A stretch of DNA of 64,000 nucleotides from NCBI RefSeq assembly GCF_030209475.1, contig NZ_JARVRW010000004.1:62001-126000 (forward strand). The letters run 5' to 3'. Position numbers and translations under genes: made by a program. The notes beneath the pieces are model-generated. The model saw nothing but the letters and a program-made list of their open reading frames with translations, made no database searches and had not been told where the DNA came from. The DNA is from Microbacterium sp. lyk4-40-TSB-66 (GTDB taxonomy: Bacteria > Actinomycetota > Actinomycetes > Actinomycetales > Microbacteriaceae). Shown in pieces: positions 28,448 through 36,816 of the stretch (its first letter is position 1; each line of letters begins with the position of its first letter).

Positions 28448-28505
28448 CGAGTGTCCAGGAAACGCCGCCCGGGACCCCGTCCGCGCGGAGTGTCGTGGAC
28501 ACTCG
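28448..28505. repeat. Long-range inverted repeat
   Basis: CGAGTGTCCA (28448-28457) and TGGACACTCG (28496-28505) are perfect 10-base arms separated by 38 G/C-rich bases. It lies between the DUF2200 start and the XRE-cupin stop and could be a long terminator for the latter. Confidence 0.6.
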
Positions 28506-28517
28506 ACGAGGGGGCGG

Positions 28518-29069
28518 TCAGTGCGACTCGACCACGCACACCGCGCTCATGCCGGGCGTGAGCGCCTCGAAGACGTGCGGCGCATCGCCGGGATACGAGA
28601 GGTAGTCGCCGGGCGACAGCTCGTACGGGTCGTCGACGGGGCCCACGCGCCCGCGCCCGGTGACCATCACCAGGTGTTCGACGGTGCCTCGGGGGTGCGG
28701 GTCGGACTCCCGCGGTGAACCGGGTTCCGCGCTGAGCAGGTAGATGTCGCGGCGCGCGTACGGGGGGCTCGCCGACAGCAGAACGGCGAGGTAATCGGAT
28801 GCCGACGAGGGTACGGCCGTCGCCGCCTCGCCCGCGCGGATCAGGGTGGGGGAGCGGACCCCCTCGTCGACCAGTACGGCGAAGGGCACCTCGAGAGCGG
28901 ATGCAAGTGCCCAGAGGGTCTCGACGCTGGGATTCCCGCCGCCGGTCTCCAGTTGCGACACTGTCGCCTTCGCGACGCCCGCGCGACGGGCGAGTTCTGA
29001 GACGCTGAGATCGCGTCTCTCGCGTTCGCGTCGGAGGGTCGTCGCGATGCGGTCACCGAGATCCGTCAT
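28518..29069 (-). CDS. XRE-family regulator with C-terminal cupin domain
   Basis: 183 residues: helix-turn-helix at about 7-62 (LSVSELARRAGVAKATVSQLETG) and a cupin at about 105-180 (HPRGTVEHLVMVTGRG, ELSPGDYLSYPGDAPH). This architecture senses small ligands. It is divergent from azlC, a common pairing, so it probably represses azlCD and possibly itself. On its strand CATAAT ends six bases before the ATG, implying a leaderless transcript. Confidence 0.9.
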   Translation of the reverse strand: MTDLGDRIATTLRRERERRDLSVSELARRAGVAKATVSQLETGGGNPSVETLWALASALEVPFAVLVDEGVRSPTLIRAGEAATAVPSSASDYLAVLLSASPPYARRDIYLLSAEPGSPRESDPHPRGTVEHLVMVTGRGRVGPVDDPYELSPGDYLSYPGDAPHVFEALTPGMSAVCVVESH

Positions 29070-29075
29070 GCGTTC

Positions 29076-29107
29076 ATTATGCTCACCGATCGTTCGACTT
29101 GACGAAC
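29076..29107. promoter_or_regulatory. Divergent xre/azlC control region
   Basis: CATAAT (29081-29076, minus strand) is the xre -10. GTTCG-ACTTGA-CGAAC (29092-29107) is an inverted repeat midway between the two genes and a reasonable operator for the XRE-cupin protein. Confidence 0.4.
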
Positions 29108-29126
29108 AGCCTCGGTATCGTTCACG

Positions 29127-29864
29127 ATGATGTCCATGCGTTCGTTTCACCGAACACCTGAGGGTGTGGCGTCTCGGCAAGGTCTCGCCGTCGCGCTGGC
29201 CACCAGCGCCTACGGCATCTCGTTCGACGCCCTGTCCGTGGCATCCGGACTCGATGTCTGGCAGACCTGCGTGCTGAGCCTGCTGATGTTCACCGGGGGA
29301 TCGCAGTTCGCTTTCGTCGGGGTCGTCGCGGCCGGAGGGCTCGCGGCGGCACCGGCCGCCATCGCATCGTCGGCTCTGCTCGGAGTGAGGAACGCGGCCT
29401 ACGCGATGCGGATGGCCCCCGTCATCGCGGGCGACTTCTGGCGGAAGGCCGCGGCCACGCAGTTCACCATCGACGAATCCGTCGCCGTGGGGCTGTCGCA
29501 GGACACCCCGCGTGCGCGGCAGGCGGGCTTCTGGGTCACCGGCATCGCGATCTGGCTCGGCTGGAACGTGTCGACGCTGGTCGGCGCGCTTCTGGGTGAC
29601 GTGCTCGGCGACCCCCGCACCTACGGCCTCGACGCCGCCGCGGCGGCGGCGTTCCTCGCGCTGCTGTGGCCACGGCTGCGCGGACGCCAGCCCCTCGCGG
29701 TCGCCGCCGGTGCCGCGGTGGTCGCGGCGCTTCTCACCCCGTGGCTCATGCCCGGCATCCCCGTCATCGCCGCCGCCGGCGTCGCGGTGACGGTGGGGCT
29801 GTTCGATCCACGTCGACCGTCGCCCGCACCGAGCGCCACGGCGGAAGAGAAGGGGATGCCATGA
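29127..29864 (+). CDS. azlC: AzlC family branched-chain amino acid exporter, large subunit
   Basis: 245 residues with about seven membrane segments. YGISFDALSVASGLD, LLMFTGGSQFAFVG, LLGVRNAAYAMRMAP and TIDESVAVGLSQ are typical AzlC segments; with AzlD it exports branched-chain or similar amino acids. Three early ATGs (29127, 29130, 29136) are possible; none has a strong ribosome site, and TATCGT lies five to eight bases upstream, so the message may be leaderless. Overlaps azlD by four bases. Confidence 0.88.
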   Translation: MMSMRSFHRTPEGVASRQGLAVALATSAYGISFDALSVASGLDVWQTCVLSLLMFTGGSQFAFVGVVAAGGLAAAPAAIASSALLGVRNAAYAMRMAPVIAGDFWRKAAATQFTIDESVAVGLSQDTPRARQAGFWVTGIAIWLGWNVSTLVGALLGDVLGDPRTYGLDAAAAAAFLALLWPRLRGRQPLAVAAGAAVVAALLTPWLMPGIPVIAAAGVAVTVGLFDPRRPSPAPSATAEEKGMP

Positions 29865-30175
29865 CCCTGTGGACCGCGGTGCTCCTGGCATCCATCATCT
29901 GCGTCGCGCTGAAGGCGGTGGGGTATCTGCTCCCCGCGCGCTGGCTCGATGCCCCGCGCCCGGCGCGCATCGCCGACCTGCTGACGGTGGCACTCCTCGC
30001 CGCGCTCGTGATGGTGCAGACGCTCGGGGCGGGACCGGCGATCGTCGTGGACGCGCGCCTTCCGGCCGTGGCGGTGGCGGCACTGCTGCTGTGGGCGCGG
30101 GCGCCGTTCCTCGTGGTCGTCGCGGGCGCTGCGGTGACGGCGGCGCTCCTTCGGATGTGGGGGCTGGCGGCGTGA
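29861..30175 (+). CDS. azlD: AzlD family branched-chain amino acid exporter, small subunit
   Basis: 104 residues, four hydrophobic segments, with LLPARWLDAPRPARIADLL and VDARLPAVAVAALLLWARAPFL characteristic of AzlD. The ATG overlaps the azlC stop, as in most azlCD pairs. Required with AzlC for transport; regulated presumably by the divergent XRE-cupin protein. Confidence 0.88.
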   Translation: MTLWTAVLLASIICVALKAVGYLLPARWLDAPRPARIADLLTVALLAALVMVQTLGAGPAIVVDARLPAVAVAALLLWARAPFLVVVAGAAVTAALLRMWGLAA

Positions 30176-30251
30176 GACGTGACGGATGCTCGGGCGACGA
30201 GCGACGTCACCGGCGATCGGGGTTCCCAGCCGCCCCATCGACGTCCGCTCC

Positions 30252-30257
30252 TAGACT
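30252..30257 (+). promoter_or_regulatory. -10 hexamer TAGACT, leaderless spacing
   Basis: TAGACT ends six bases before the GTG at 30264, so the start codon would be the first transcribed base. Confidence 0.55.
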
Positions 30258-30263
30258 GACGCG

Positions 30264-30677
30264 GTGAGTTCCACGATTCTGCGGATCGTCGGGTGGGCGA
30301 TCGCCTTCCTGATCGGCGCGTTCTACGGCACGGCGGGAACGGTCGGCCAAGCGTTCCTCGTCGGTCCGATCCCGCTCGGGCTGATCCTGGCGACCGTGGG
30401 GAGCGCCGCGCTGCTCGTCGCGCTCCGCACCCTCACCGGTGACCGGATCAACGCCCTCGCGGGCGGCCTCGGGATCACCGCGGCCACGTACCTCTTCTCG
30501 CAGGTGGGTCCCGGCGGCTCCGCGATCGTCGCCGCTCCGACGGCCGGAACCGAGTGGGTTCCGCTGGTCTGGACCGTCGTGGGTCCGGCACTCATGGTGC
30601 TCGTGGCGATGTGGCCCGACTTCTCGCGGCTGCGCGCCGCCTCTTCCCCGGCGCCCTCTCGACCCGCCGAATCCTAG
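30264..30677 (+). CDS. Small four-helix membrane protein, actinobacterial
   Basis: 137 residues with four hydrophobic segments (about 5-25, 33-55, 62-85, 98-115) and a short Pro/Ser tail. It resembles conserved actinobacterial membrane proteins of unknown function found just before the ferredoxin-dapC pair. No motif suggests an activity. Leaderless-type promoter at 30252. Confidence 0.75.
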   Translation: MSSTILRIVGWAIAFLIGAFYGTAGTVGQAFLVGPIPLGLILATVGSAALLVALRTLTGDRINALAGGLGITAATYLFSQVGPGGSAIVAAPTAGTEWVPLVWTVVGPALMVLVAMWPDFSRLRAASSPAPSRPAES

Positions 30678-30718
30678 GTCCCCGGCCTCGCTGCGGGGGC
30701 CGCGTTCCCCGGCGCGAT

Positions 30719-30724
30719 TAGACT
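30719..30724 (+). promoter_or_regulatory. -10 hexamer TAGACT of fdxA-dapC, leaderless spacing
   Basis: TAGACT ends six bases before the fdxA GTG at 30731. Confidence 0.55.
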
Positions 30725-30730
30725 GAGCGG

Positions 30731-31051
30731 GTGACTTACGTGATCGCCCTCCCGTGTGTCGATGTCAAGGACCGCGCCTGCATCGACGAGTGCCCCGTCG
30801 ACTGCATCTACGAGGGTGAACGGTCGCTCTACATCCACCCCGACGAATGCGTCGACTGCGGTGCGTGCGAGCCCGTCTGCCCCGTCGAGGCGATCTACTA
30901 CGAAGACGACCTCCCCGAAGAGTGGTCCGACTACTACAAGGCCAACGTCGAGTTCTTCGACGACATCGGCTCGCCCGGTGGTGCCGCCAAGGTCGGCGTG
31001 ATCGCGAAGGATCACCCCGTCATCTCGCAGCTGCCCCCGCAGAGCCACTGA
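30731..31051 (+). CDS. fdxA: 7Fe ferredoxin
   Basis: 106 residues carrying one [3Fe-4S] and one [4Fe-4S] cluster: [17 protein letters not shown] for the first and [12 protein letters not shown] for the second. Cytoplasmic electron carrier of the FdxA/FdxC type. The order ferredoxin then dapC, with only three bases between stop and start, is conserved in actinobacteria such as mycobacteria. Confidence 0.96.
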   Translation: MTYVIALPCVDVKDRACIDECPVDCIYEGERSLYIHPDECVDCGACEPVCPVEAIYYEDDLPEEWSDYYKANVEFFDDIGSPGGAAKVGVIAKDHPVISQLPPQSH

Positions 31052-31054
31052 GCC

Positions 31055-32158
31055 GTGGGCGTCGCCGACCTCGCCGACTATCCCTGGGACGCCGTCGCCC
31101 CCTACGCGGAGCGCGCGCGGCGGCACCCTGACGGCATCGTCGACCTGTCGATCGGCTCGCCCGTCGATCCCACCCCCGCCGTGATCGCCGAGGCGCTGGC
31201 GGACGCGACCGACGCGCACTCCTACCCGCAGACCGCGGGGACCCCGGCGCTGCGCGGGGCCATCGCCGAGTGGTACGACCGTCGCCGCGGGGTCCCCGGT
31301 CTCGATGCGGCGAACGTGCTGCCCACGGTCGGCTCGAAAGAGCTCGTGGCGCTGCTCCCATTACTGCTGAACCTCGGCCCGGGCGACGCCGTCGTGCACC
31401 CTCGTGCGGCATATCCGACCTACGAGGTCGGCGCCCGTCTCGTGGGCGCCACGGCGGTGGCATCCGATGATCCGGCGGACTGGCCCGCCGACGCGAAGCT
31501 CGTATGGATTAACTCGCCCGGCAATCCCGACGGACGTGTGCTGTCGACGAGTGAATTGCGGGATGCCGTGACGCGGGCTCGCGAGATCGGTGCGGTCCTG
31601 GCATCCGACGAGTGCTACGCCGAACTCGGATGGGACGCACCGTGGGACGCCGAGCGCGTGCCCAGCGTGCTCGACCCGTCCGTCGTGGGTGACGACTTCA
31701 CCGGCGTGCTGTCGGTGTATTCGCTCAGCAAGCAGTCCAATCTCGCGGGGTATCGCGCGGCGTTCCTGGCCGGAGACCCGGCGCTCGTGGCGCGGCTGCT
31801 GATAGGGCGCAAGCATCTCGGACTCATGCCGCCGGCTCCCGTCCAACGGGCGATGACCGTCGCCCTCGGCGACGATGCCCACGTCGCCGCGCAGCGTGAG
31901 CTGTACGCCCGCCGTCGCGCCCTGCTCAAGCCCGCCGTCGAGGCGGCCGGCTTCACCATCGATCGCAGCGAGGGCGGCCTCTACCTGTGGGCGACCGAGG
32001 GGCGCGATGCCTGGGAGAGCGTGGGGCGCCTGGCCGATCTCGGCATCCTGGTCGGTCCCGGGCATTTCTACGGGGAGCACTTCCCGAACCACGTGCGGTT
32101 CTCACTCACGGCGACCGACGAGCGGATCGGCGCCGCGGCGGAGCGGCTCCAGGCCTAG
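31055..32158 (+). CDS. dapC: Succinyldiaminopimelate transaminase
   Basis: 367 residues, class I/II PLP aminotransferase. It makes N-succinyl-2,6-diaminopimelate for lysine and peptidoglycan. IVDLSIGSPVDPTP, SYPQTAGTPALRGAIAEWY, INSPGNPDGRVLS and the PLP lysine in SLSKQSNLAGYRAAF are visible. GTG start three bases after fdxA, so co-transcribed. Assignment to DapC over a generic aminotransferase rests on the fdxA context and on dapD and dapE nearby. Confidence 0.92.
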   Translation: MGVADLADYPWDAVAPYAERARRHPDGIVDLSIGSPVDPTPAVIAEALADATDAHSYPQTAGTPALRGAIAEWYDRRRGVPGLDAANVLPTVGSKELVALLPLLLNLGPGDAVVHPRAAYPTYEVGARLVGATAVASDDPADWPADAKLVWINSPGNPDGRVLSTSELRDAVTRAREIGAVLASDECYAELGWDAPWDAERVPSVLDPSVVGDDFTGVLSVYSLSKQSNLAGYRAAFLAGDPALVARLLIGRKHLGLMPPAPVQRAMTVALGDDAHVAAQRELYARRRALLKPAVEAAGFTIDRSEGGLYLWATEGRDAWESVGRLADLGILVGPGHFYGEHFPNHVRFSLTATDERIGAAAERLQA

Positions 32159-32284
32159 CCACCGCCCGTCGCCCGGCCCGCCGATACGGGGCCGCCCGTG
32201 CACGCCGCGCGACGCGCACAGGAGGATCCCTCCATTCGATGGGGACATCCTTTGGCGGTGTCGTCTGTACGTCGGCGCGACTAC

Positions 32285-32290
32285 TAGGCT
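32285..32290 (+). promoter_or_regulatory. -10 hexamer TAGGCT for gltA
   Basis: TAGGCT would start near 32297, leaving a ~137-base leader before the GTG. The rest of the 275-base gap holds an imperfect inverted repeat at 32223-32251 and nothing else I can name. Confidence 0.4.
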
Positions 32291-32433
32291 GTAAAAGCAC
32301 TGTGCTCGGGTCAACCATCCGTGCGCGTGCCGACCCGGATGACACACCCGTGGCATCCACCGGTCGACAGGACGCGGGGGCCTCAGGACCCGCGATCGAC
32401 CACACGGGCGACCAGAAATCGCAAGGAGGCGCG

Positions 32434-33732
32434 GTGAGCGACGCGGGTACTCAGCACGACAAGGCCACCCTCACGGTGGGGGGTTCCACCGCCGAATTCC
32501 CGGTCCTGCGGGGCACCGACGGTGTGCCGAGCATCGACATCGCGTCGCTGACCAAGCAGACCGGTCACACGACCCTCGACTACGGCTTCGTGAACACCGC
32601 GTCGACGAAGTCGGACATCACCTACATCGACGGTGATCAGGGCATCCTGCGGTACCGCGGGTATCCCATCGAGCAGCTCGCGAAGAACAGCACCTACCTC
32701 GAGGTGGCGTGGCTGCTCATCTACGGCGAGCTGCCCTCGGCATCCGAGCTGGCCTCATTCGACGAGCGCATCCGCCGTCACACGTTGCTGCACGAAGACC
32801 TGAAGCGCTTCTTCTCGTCGCTGCCCCCGACCGCGCACCCCATGTCGGTGCTGTCGGCCGCGACCGCTGCGCTGTCGACCTACTACGAGGCCGAGTCCGA
32901 CCCGCACAACCCCGAGCACGTCGAGTTGAACACGGTGCGCATGCTCGCCAAGCTCCCCGTGATCGCGGCCTACGCGCACAAGAAGAGCATCGGGCAGGCG
33001 TTCCTCTACCCCGACAACTCGCTGGGATTCGTCGACAACTTCCTGAAGCTCAACTTCGGCGTGCTCAGCGAGCTCTACGAGGTCAATCCCGTCATGACGA
33101 AGGCGCTCGACCTCCTTCTCATGTTGCACGCCGACCACGAGCAGAACGCGTCGACCTCGACTGTGCGTCTGGTCGGTTCGACCGGGGCGAACCAGTTCGC
33201 GTCGATCTCGGCCGGCATCCAGGCGCTCTCCGGCCCCCTCCACGGTGGCGCGAACGAGGCCGTCCTGCAGATGCTCGGCCGCATCCGTGACTCGGGTGAG
33301 AGCGTCGAGCGATTCGTCGAGCGGGTCAAGAACAAAGAAGACGGCGTCAAGCTCATGGGCTTCGGTCACCGGGTCTACAAGAACTACGACCCGCGGGCGA
33401 AGCTCGTCAAGGGCGCCGCAGACGAGGTGCTCGAGGCCCTCGGCGTCAGCGACCCGCTGCTCGATCTGGCGAAGGAGCTCGAGCAGATCGCCCTCGAGGA
33501 CGACTACTTCAAAGAGCGTCGCCTGTACCCGAACGTCGACTTCTACACCGGCGTGATCTACAAGGCGATGGGTTTCCCGACGCGCATGTTCACGGTGCTG
33601 TTCGCGATCGGACGCCTCCCCGGCTGGCTCGCCCAGTGGCGCGAGGCCATCACCGACCCGCAGACCAAGATCGGCCGTCCCCAGCAGCTGTACACGGGCG
33701 CTGCCGAGCGCAACTACCCCGGCATCGGCTGA
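32434..33732 (+). CDS. gltA: Citrate synthase (type II)
   Basis: 432 residues; condenses acetyl-CoA and oxaloacetate at the entry of the TCA cycle. The N-terminal ~50 residues form the small domain of type II enzymes. Catalytic regions are visible: LHADHEQNASTSTVR, SGPLHGGANEAV, GFGHRVYKNYDPRA with its catalytic His, and the Asp in NVDFYTGVIYKAMG. The GTG at 32434 has AAGGAGG upstream; the frame is open far upstream but without homology. A terminator follows. Confidence 0.97.
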   Translation: MSDAGTQHDKATLTVGGSTAEFPVLRGTDGVPSIDIASLTKQTGHTTLDYGFVNTASTKSDITYIDGDQGILRYRGYPIEQLAKNSTYLEVAWLLIYGELPSASELASFDERIRRHTLLHEDLKRFFSSLPPTAHPMSVLSAATAALSTYYEAESDPHNPEHVELNTVRMLAKLPVIAAYAHKKSIGQAFLYPDNSLGFVDNFLKLNFGVLSELYEVNPVMTKALDLLLMLHADHEQNASTSTVRLVGSTGANQFASISAGIQALSGPLHGGANEAVLQMLGRIRDSGESVERFVERVKNKEDGVKLMGFGHRVYKNYDPRAKLVKGAADEVLEALGVSDPLLDLAKELEQIALEDDYFKERRLYPNVDFYTGVIYKAMGFPTRMFTVLFAIGRLPGWLAQWREAITDPQTKIGRPQQLYTGAAERNYPGIG

Positions 33733-33746
33733 CCGCCGGTCCGCCA

Positions 33747-33777
33747 CGCCCCGTCCCTCTGCGCGAGGGGCGGGGCG
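33747..33777 (+). terminator. Terminator after gltA
   Basis: CGCCCCG (33747-33753) pairs with CGGGGCG (33771-33777), and internal CCCTC/GAGGG extend the stem; TTG follows. Confidence 0.75.
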
Positions 33778-33902
33778 TTGCCATGTCCCCTTTCGTGCGG
33801 TTGAAGGCGACCCCACCGGCACGATGTGGGACATGGTCATGATGCGCGGGACACGGGAACGGATGCCGTGCGGCCCCGATCGAAGCCCCGGACTTGACCC
33901 AG

Positions 33903-33908
33903 TAGGGT
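33903..33908 (+). promoter_or_regulatory. -10 hexamer TAGGGT, leaderless spacing
   Basis: TAGGGT ends six bases before the ATG at 33915. Confidence 0.55.
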
Positions 33909-33914
33909 CGGGGC

Positions 33915-34676
33915 ATGCCGCGCCTGCTCGTCCGTCGCCCCTCGCCGCTGCTCGCCGAGGGTGAGCTCACCCACCTCGATCGTGTCCCCGTCGACGCCGA
34001 TCTCGCGCTCACGCAGTGGAACGCCTATGTCGACGCCTTCCACTCGCGCGGCTGGGAAATCGTCGAGATCGCACCGGCCGACGACCAGCCCGACGGGGTG
34101 TTCGTCGAGGATGCCGTCGTGATCTTCGGCGACATCGCGGTGCTGTGCCGGGCGGGGGCCGCCTCGCGCCGCGGCGAGGTGGAGACCGTGCGGGCCGGGG
34201 TCGTGGCATCCGGGATCGAGACGGCCGAGATCGTCGCGCCGGGGACGCTCGACGGCGGAGACGTGCTCAAGGTCGGCCGCACGGTCTACGTGGGCGCATC
34301 GTCGCGGACGAACGCCGCGGGCATCGCGCAGGTGCGCGAGATCGTCGAACCGCGCGGCTGGGAGGTGCGCGAGATCCCGGTGACGAAGGTGCTGCACCTG
34401 AAATCGGGCGTGACCGCACTGCCGGACGGCACCGTGATCGGCTTCGAGCCGCTCGTCGACGACCCCGCGCTGTTCTCCTCCTTCGCTGCCGTTCCGGAGG
34501 AGCACGGCACCGCGGTGGTCGTGCTCGACGAGCGCACGGTGCTGATGTCGACGGATGCGCCGCGGACGGCCGCCGCGCATCGCGCCCGCGGACTCGAGGT
34601 CGTGGCCGTGGAGGTCAGCGAGTTCGAGAAGCTCGAGGGCTGCGTCACCTGCCTATCGGTGCGCCTGCGCGACTGA
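33915..34676 (+). CDS. ddaH: Dimethylarginine dimethylaminohydrolase (DDAH) family enzyme
   Basis: 253 residues of the amidinotransferase (GME) superfamily. DGVFVEDAVVIF, GTLDGGDVL, the catalytic His in VLHLKSGVTAL and the C-terminal nucleophile Cys in GCVTCLSVRLRD identify DDAH, which hydrolyses methylated arginines to citrulline. Related arginine-modifying enzymes share these motifs, so methylarginine specificity is inferred. Monocistronic, with a leaderless-type promoter, and convergent with dapD. Confidence 0.88.
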   Translation: MPRLLVRRPSPLLAEGELTHLDRVPVDADLALTQWNAYVDAFHSRGWEIVEIAPADDQPDGVFVEDAVVIFGDIAVLCRAGAASRRGEVETVRAGVVASGIETAEIVAPGTLDGGDVLKVGRTVYVGASSRTNAAGIAQVREIVEPRGWEVREIPVTKVLHLKSGVTALPDGTVIGFEPLVDDPALFSSFAAVPEEHGTAVVVLDERTVLMSTDAPRTAAAHRARGLEVVAVEVSEFEKLEGCVTCLSVRLRD

Positions 34677-34774
34677 CGGCAGCGCCATCGTCGCGAAGAA
34701 CGCCCCTCCCGCGGGAGGCCGCGACGCAGCGTTTCTTCGCGCGAATGTCCTTCTTCGCGGAGGGGTTCGCGCCG

Positions 34775-35695
34775 TCAGGCGTGCAGTACCTCGTTCAGGG
34801 TCACTCCGACACCGGCTCGCGCCGAGGCCTCGACGGCGCCGGTGAGGGAATTGCGACGGAACAGGATGCCGTCGCGGCCCGACAGCTCGCCGGCCTTGAG
34901 CGTGTCGTCGCCGACTCTCACCTTCGTGCCGGCGGTGACGTAGAGGCCCGCCTCCACCACGCAGTCGTCGCCGAGCGAGATGCCGATACCCGCGTTCGCG
35001 CCGAGGAGCGTTCGTGCGCCGATCGAGACGCGATGCGAGCCGCCGCCCGACAGCGTGCCCATGATCGACGCGCCGCCGCCGATGTCGGTCCCGTCGCCGA
35101 TGACGACGCCCTGCGAGACGCGGCCCTCGATCATCGAGGCGCCGAGTGTTCCGGCGTTGAAGTTGACGAAGCCCTCGTGCATCACCGTCGTTCCGGGGGA
35201 GAGGTGAGCGCCCAGGCGCACGCGCGACGCGTCGGCGATGCGTACGCCGACGGGCAGTACGTAGTCGGTCAGACGGGGGAACTTGTCCAGCCCCTGCACC
35301 TCGATGCCCTGGCGCTTCAGCAGCGGGAGAAGACGCGCCGCGTCGTCGGGGTGCACGGGACCGGCGTTGGTCCACGCGACGTTGGGGAGGTGTCCGAAGA
35401 CGCCGTCGAGATTGATCTCGTTCGGACGCACGAGCAGGTGCGACAGCGCGTGCAGACGCAGATAGGCGTCGACGGTGGAGGAGGGTGCCGTGTCGGCGTC
35501 GATCGTCAGCGCCACCGTCTCGACGACCACACCGCGTCGCTCATCGGGACCGGCGGAGGCCTCGAGGGCTTCCCGTGCGGCATCAAGGTCGTCGGGGGAC
35601 CCGAGCACCGGCTGCGGGAACCAGGCGTCGAGCACCGTTCCGTCGAGGGTCCGCGTGGAGAGGCCGGCACCGCTGATGCGTCGTTCGTTGCTCAC
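34775..35695 (-). CDS. dapD: 2,3,4,5-tetrahydropyridine-2,6-dicarboxylate N-succinyltransferase
   Basis: 306 residues, actinobacterial long form of DapD with a left-handed beta-helix built from hexapeptide repeats in the C-terminal half (visible as [18 protein letters not shown] and [14 protein letters not shown]). Succinylates tetrahydrodipicolinate in diaminopimelate synthesis, one step before DapC. GTG start. On its strand TAGCCT ends six bases before it. Divergent from dapE. Confidence 0.95.
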   Translation of the reverse strand: MSNERRISGAGLSTRTLDGTVLDAWFPQPVLGSPDDLDAAREALEASAGPDERRGVVVETVALTIDADTAPSSTVDAYLRLHALSHLLVRPNEINLDGVFGHLPNVAWTNAGPVHPDDAARLLPLLKRQGIEVQGLDKFPRLTDYVLPVGVRIADASRVRLGAHLSPGTTVMHEGFVNFNAGTLGASMIEGRVSQGVVIGDGTDIGGGASIMGTLSGGGSHRVSIGARTLLGANAGIGISLGDDCVVEAGLYVTAGTKVRVGDDTLKAGELSGRDGILFRRNSLTGAVEASARAGVGVTLNEVLHA

Positions 35696-35701
35696 ACCCT
35701 C

Positions 35702-35707
35702 AGGCTA
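35702..35707 (-). promoter_or_regulatory. -10 hexamer TAGCCT of dapD, leaderless spacing
   Basis: TAGCCT on the minus strand, six bases before the dapD GTG at 35695. Confidence 0.55.
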
Positions 35708-35739
35708 CCGGCGCGGACGCGTGTGAAATGATCGGGGGC

Positions 35740-36816
35740 ATGCCCGTGCTCGACCTCTCCGCCTCGTCCGTCGACCTCACCCGGGCGATCTGCGACATCC
35801 CCAGCGTCTCCGACGACGAGACCCCCCTCGCGGATGCCATCGAGGCCGCCGTCTCCGCCTACGACCACCTCGAGGTCATTCGCGACGGCGACACGATCGT
35901 CGCCCGCACCTCGCTCGGTCGCAGCCGACGCGTGGTCATCGCCGGGCACATCGACACCGTGCCCATCAACCGCAATCTCCCGGTCGAAGACCGCGAGATC
36001 GACGGAGAAGCCTTCCTCTGGGGGCGCGGCACGGTCGACATGAAGGCCGGTGTCGCGGTGCAGCTCAAACTCGCGGCGGAGCTCGTCGCCCCGGCGGTCG
36101 ACATCACGTGGATGTGGTACGACCACGAAGAGGTCGACTCCACGCTCAACGGTCTCGGGCGCCTCTCGCGCAACCGCCCCGACCTGTTCGCCGGCGATTT
36201 CGCGATCCTCGGCGAGCCCAGCAACGGCGAGGTCGAGGGGGGCTGCAACGGCACGCTCCGTGCCCTCATCCGCACCGACGGCGTGCGGGCGCACAGCGCC
36301 CGCTCCTGGATCGGCGAGAACGCGATCCACAAGGCCGCACCGATCCTCGCGCGCCTGGCCGAGTACCGTGCCCGCGAGATCGAGGTCGAAGGACTCGTCT
36401 ATCGCGAGGGACTCAACGCCGTGCGCATCTCGGGCGGCGTCGCCGGAAACGTCATCCCCGACGCCTGCGAGATCGAGGTCAATTACCGCTTCGCGCCCAG
36501 CCGCGACGCCGAGGGTGCGGCGCGCGTCGTCCGCGACGTGTTCACGGGCTTCGAGATCGACATCGTCGACGTCGCCGAGGGAGCGCGCCCGGGGCTCGAC
36601 GCACCCCTGGCGAAGGAGTTCGTGGATGCCGTCGGTGCCACGCCCAAACCCAAGTACGGCTGGACCGATGTGGCGCGGTTCTCGGCGCTCGGCATCCCGG
36701 CGGTGAACTACGGCCCCGGTGATCCGCACCTCGCGCACCACGACGAGGAGCGCGTCCCCGTCGCGCAGATCGACGCGGTCGAGCGCGGACTCCGCGCCTG
36801 GCTGAGCGCGCCGTGA
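35740..36816 (+). CDS. dapE: Succinyl-diaminopimelate desuccinylase
   Basis: 358 residues from the ATG at 35740 (MPVLDLS); an in-frame ATG at 35728 would add four residues but has no ribosome site. M20 zinc peptidase family: metal ligands in AGHIDTVP, GRGTVDMKAG and the catalytic Glu pair region DHEEVDS, then GEPSNGEVEGGCNG and the final ligand in HLAHHDEE. Removes succinate from succinyl-diaminopimelate, completing the pathway begun by dapD and dapC nearby. Its stop overlaps the next GTG (GTGA). Confidence 0.95.
   Translation: MPVLDLSASSVDLTRAICDIPSVSDDETPLADAIEAAVSAYDHLEVIRDGDTIVARTSLGRSRRVVIAGHIDTVPINRNLPVEDREIDGEAFLWGRGTVDMKAGVAVQLKLAAELVAPAVDITWMWYDHEEVDSTLNGLGRLSRNRPDLFAGDFAILGEPSNGEVEGGCNGTLRALIRTDGVRAHSARSWIGENAIHKAAPILARLAEYRAREIEVEGLVYREGLNAVRISGGVAGNVIPDACEIEVNYRFAPSRDAEGAARVVRDVFTGFEIDIVDVAEGARPGLDAPLAKEFVDAVGATPKPKYGWTDVARFSALGIPAVNYGPGDPHLAHHDEERVPVAQIDAVERGLRAWLSAP

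Noticed and set aside
32223..32251. Imperfect inverted repeat upstream of gltA
   Set aside because: Twelve-base arms have three mismatches and the repeat lies upstream of the likely -10, so neither operator nor attenuator is convincing.
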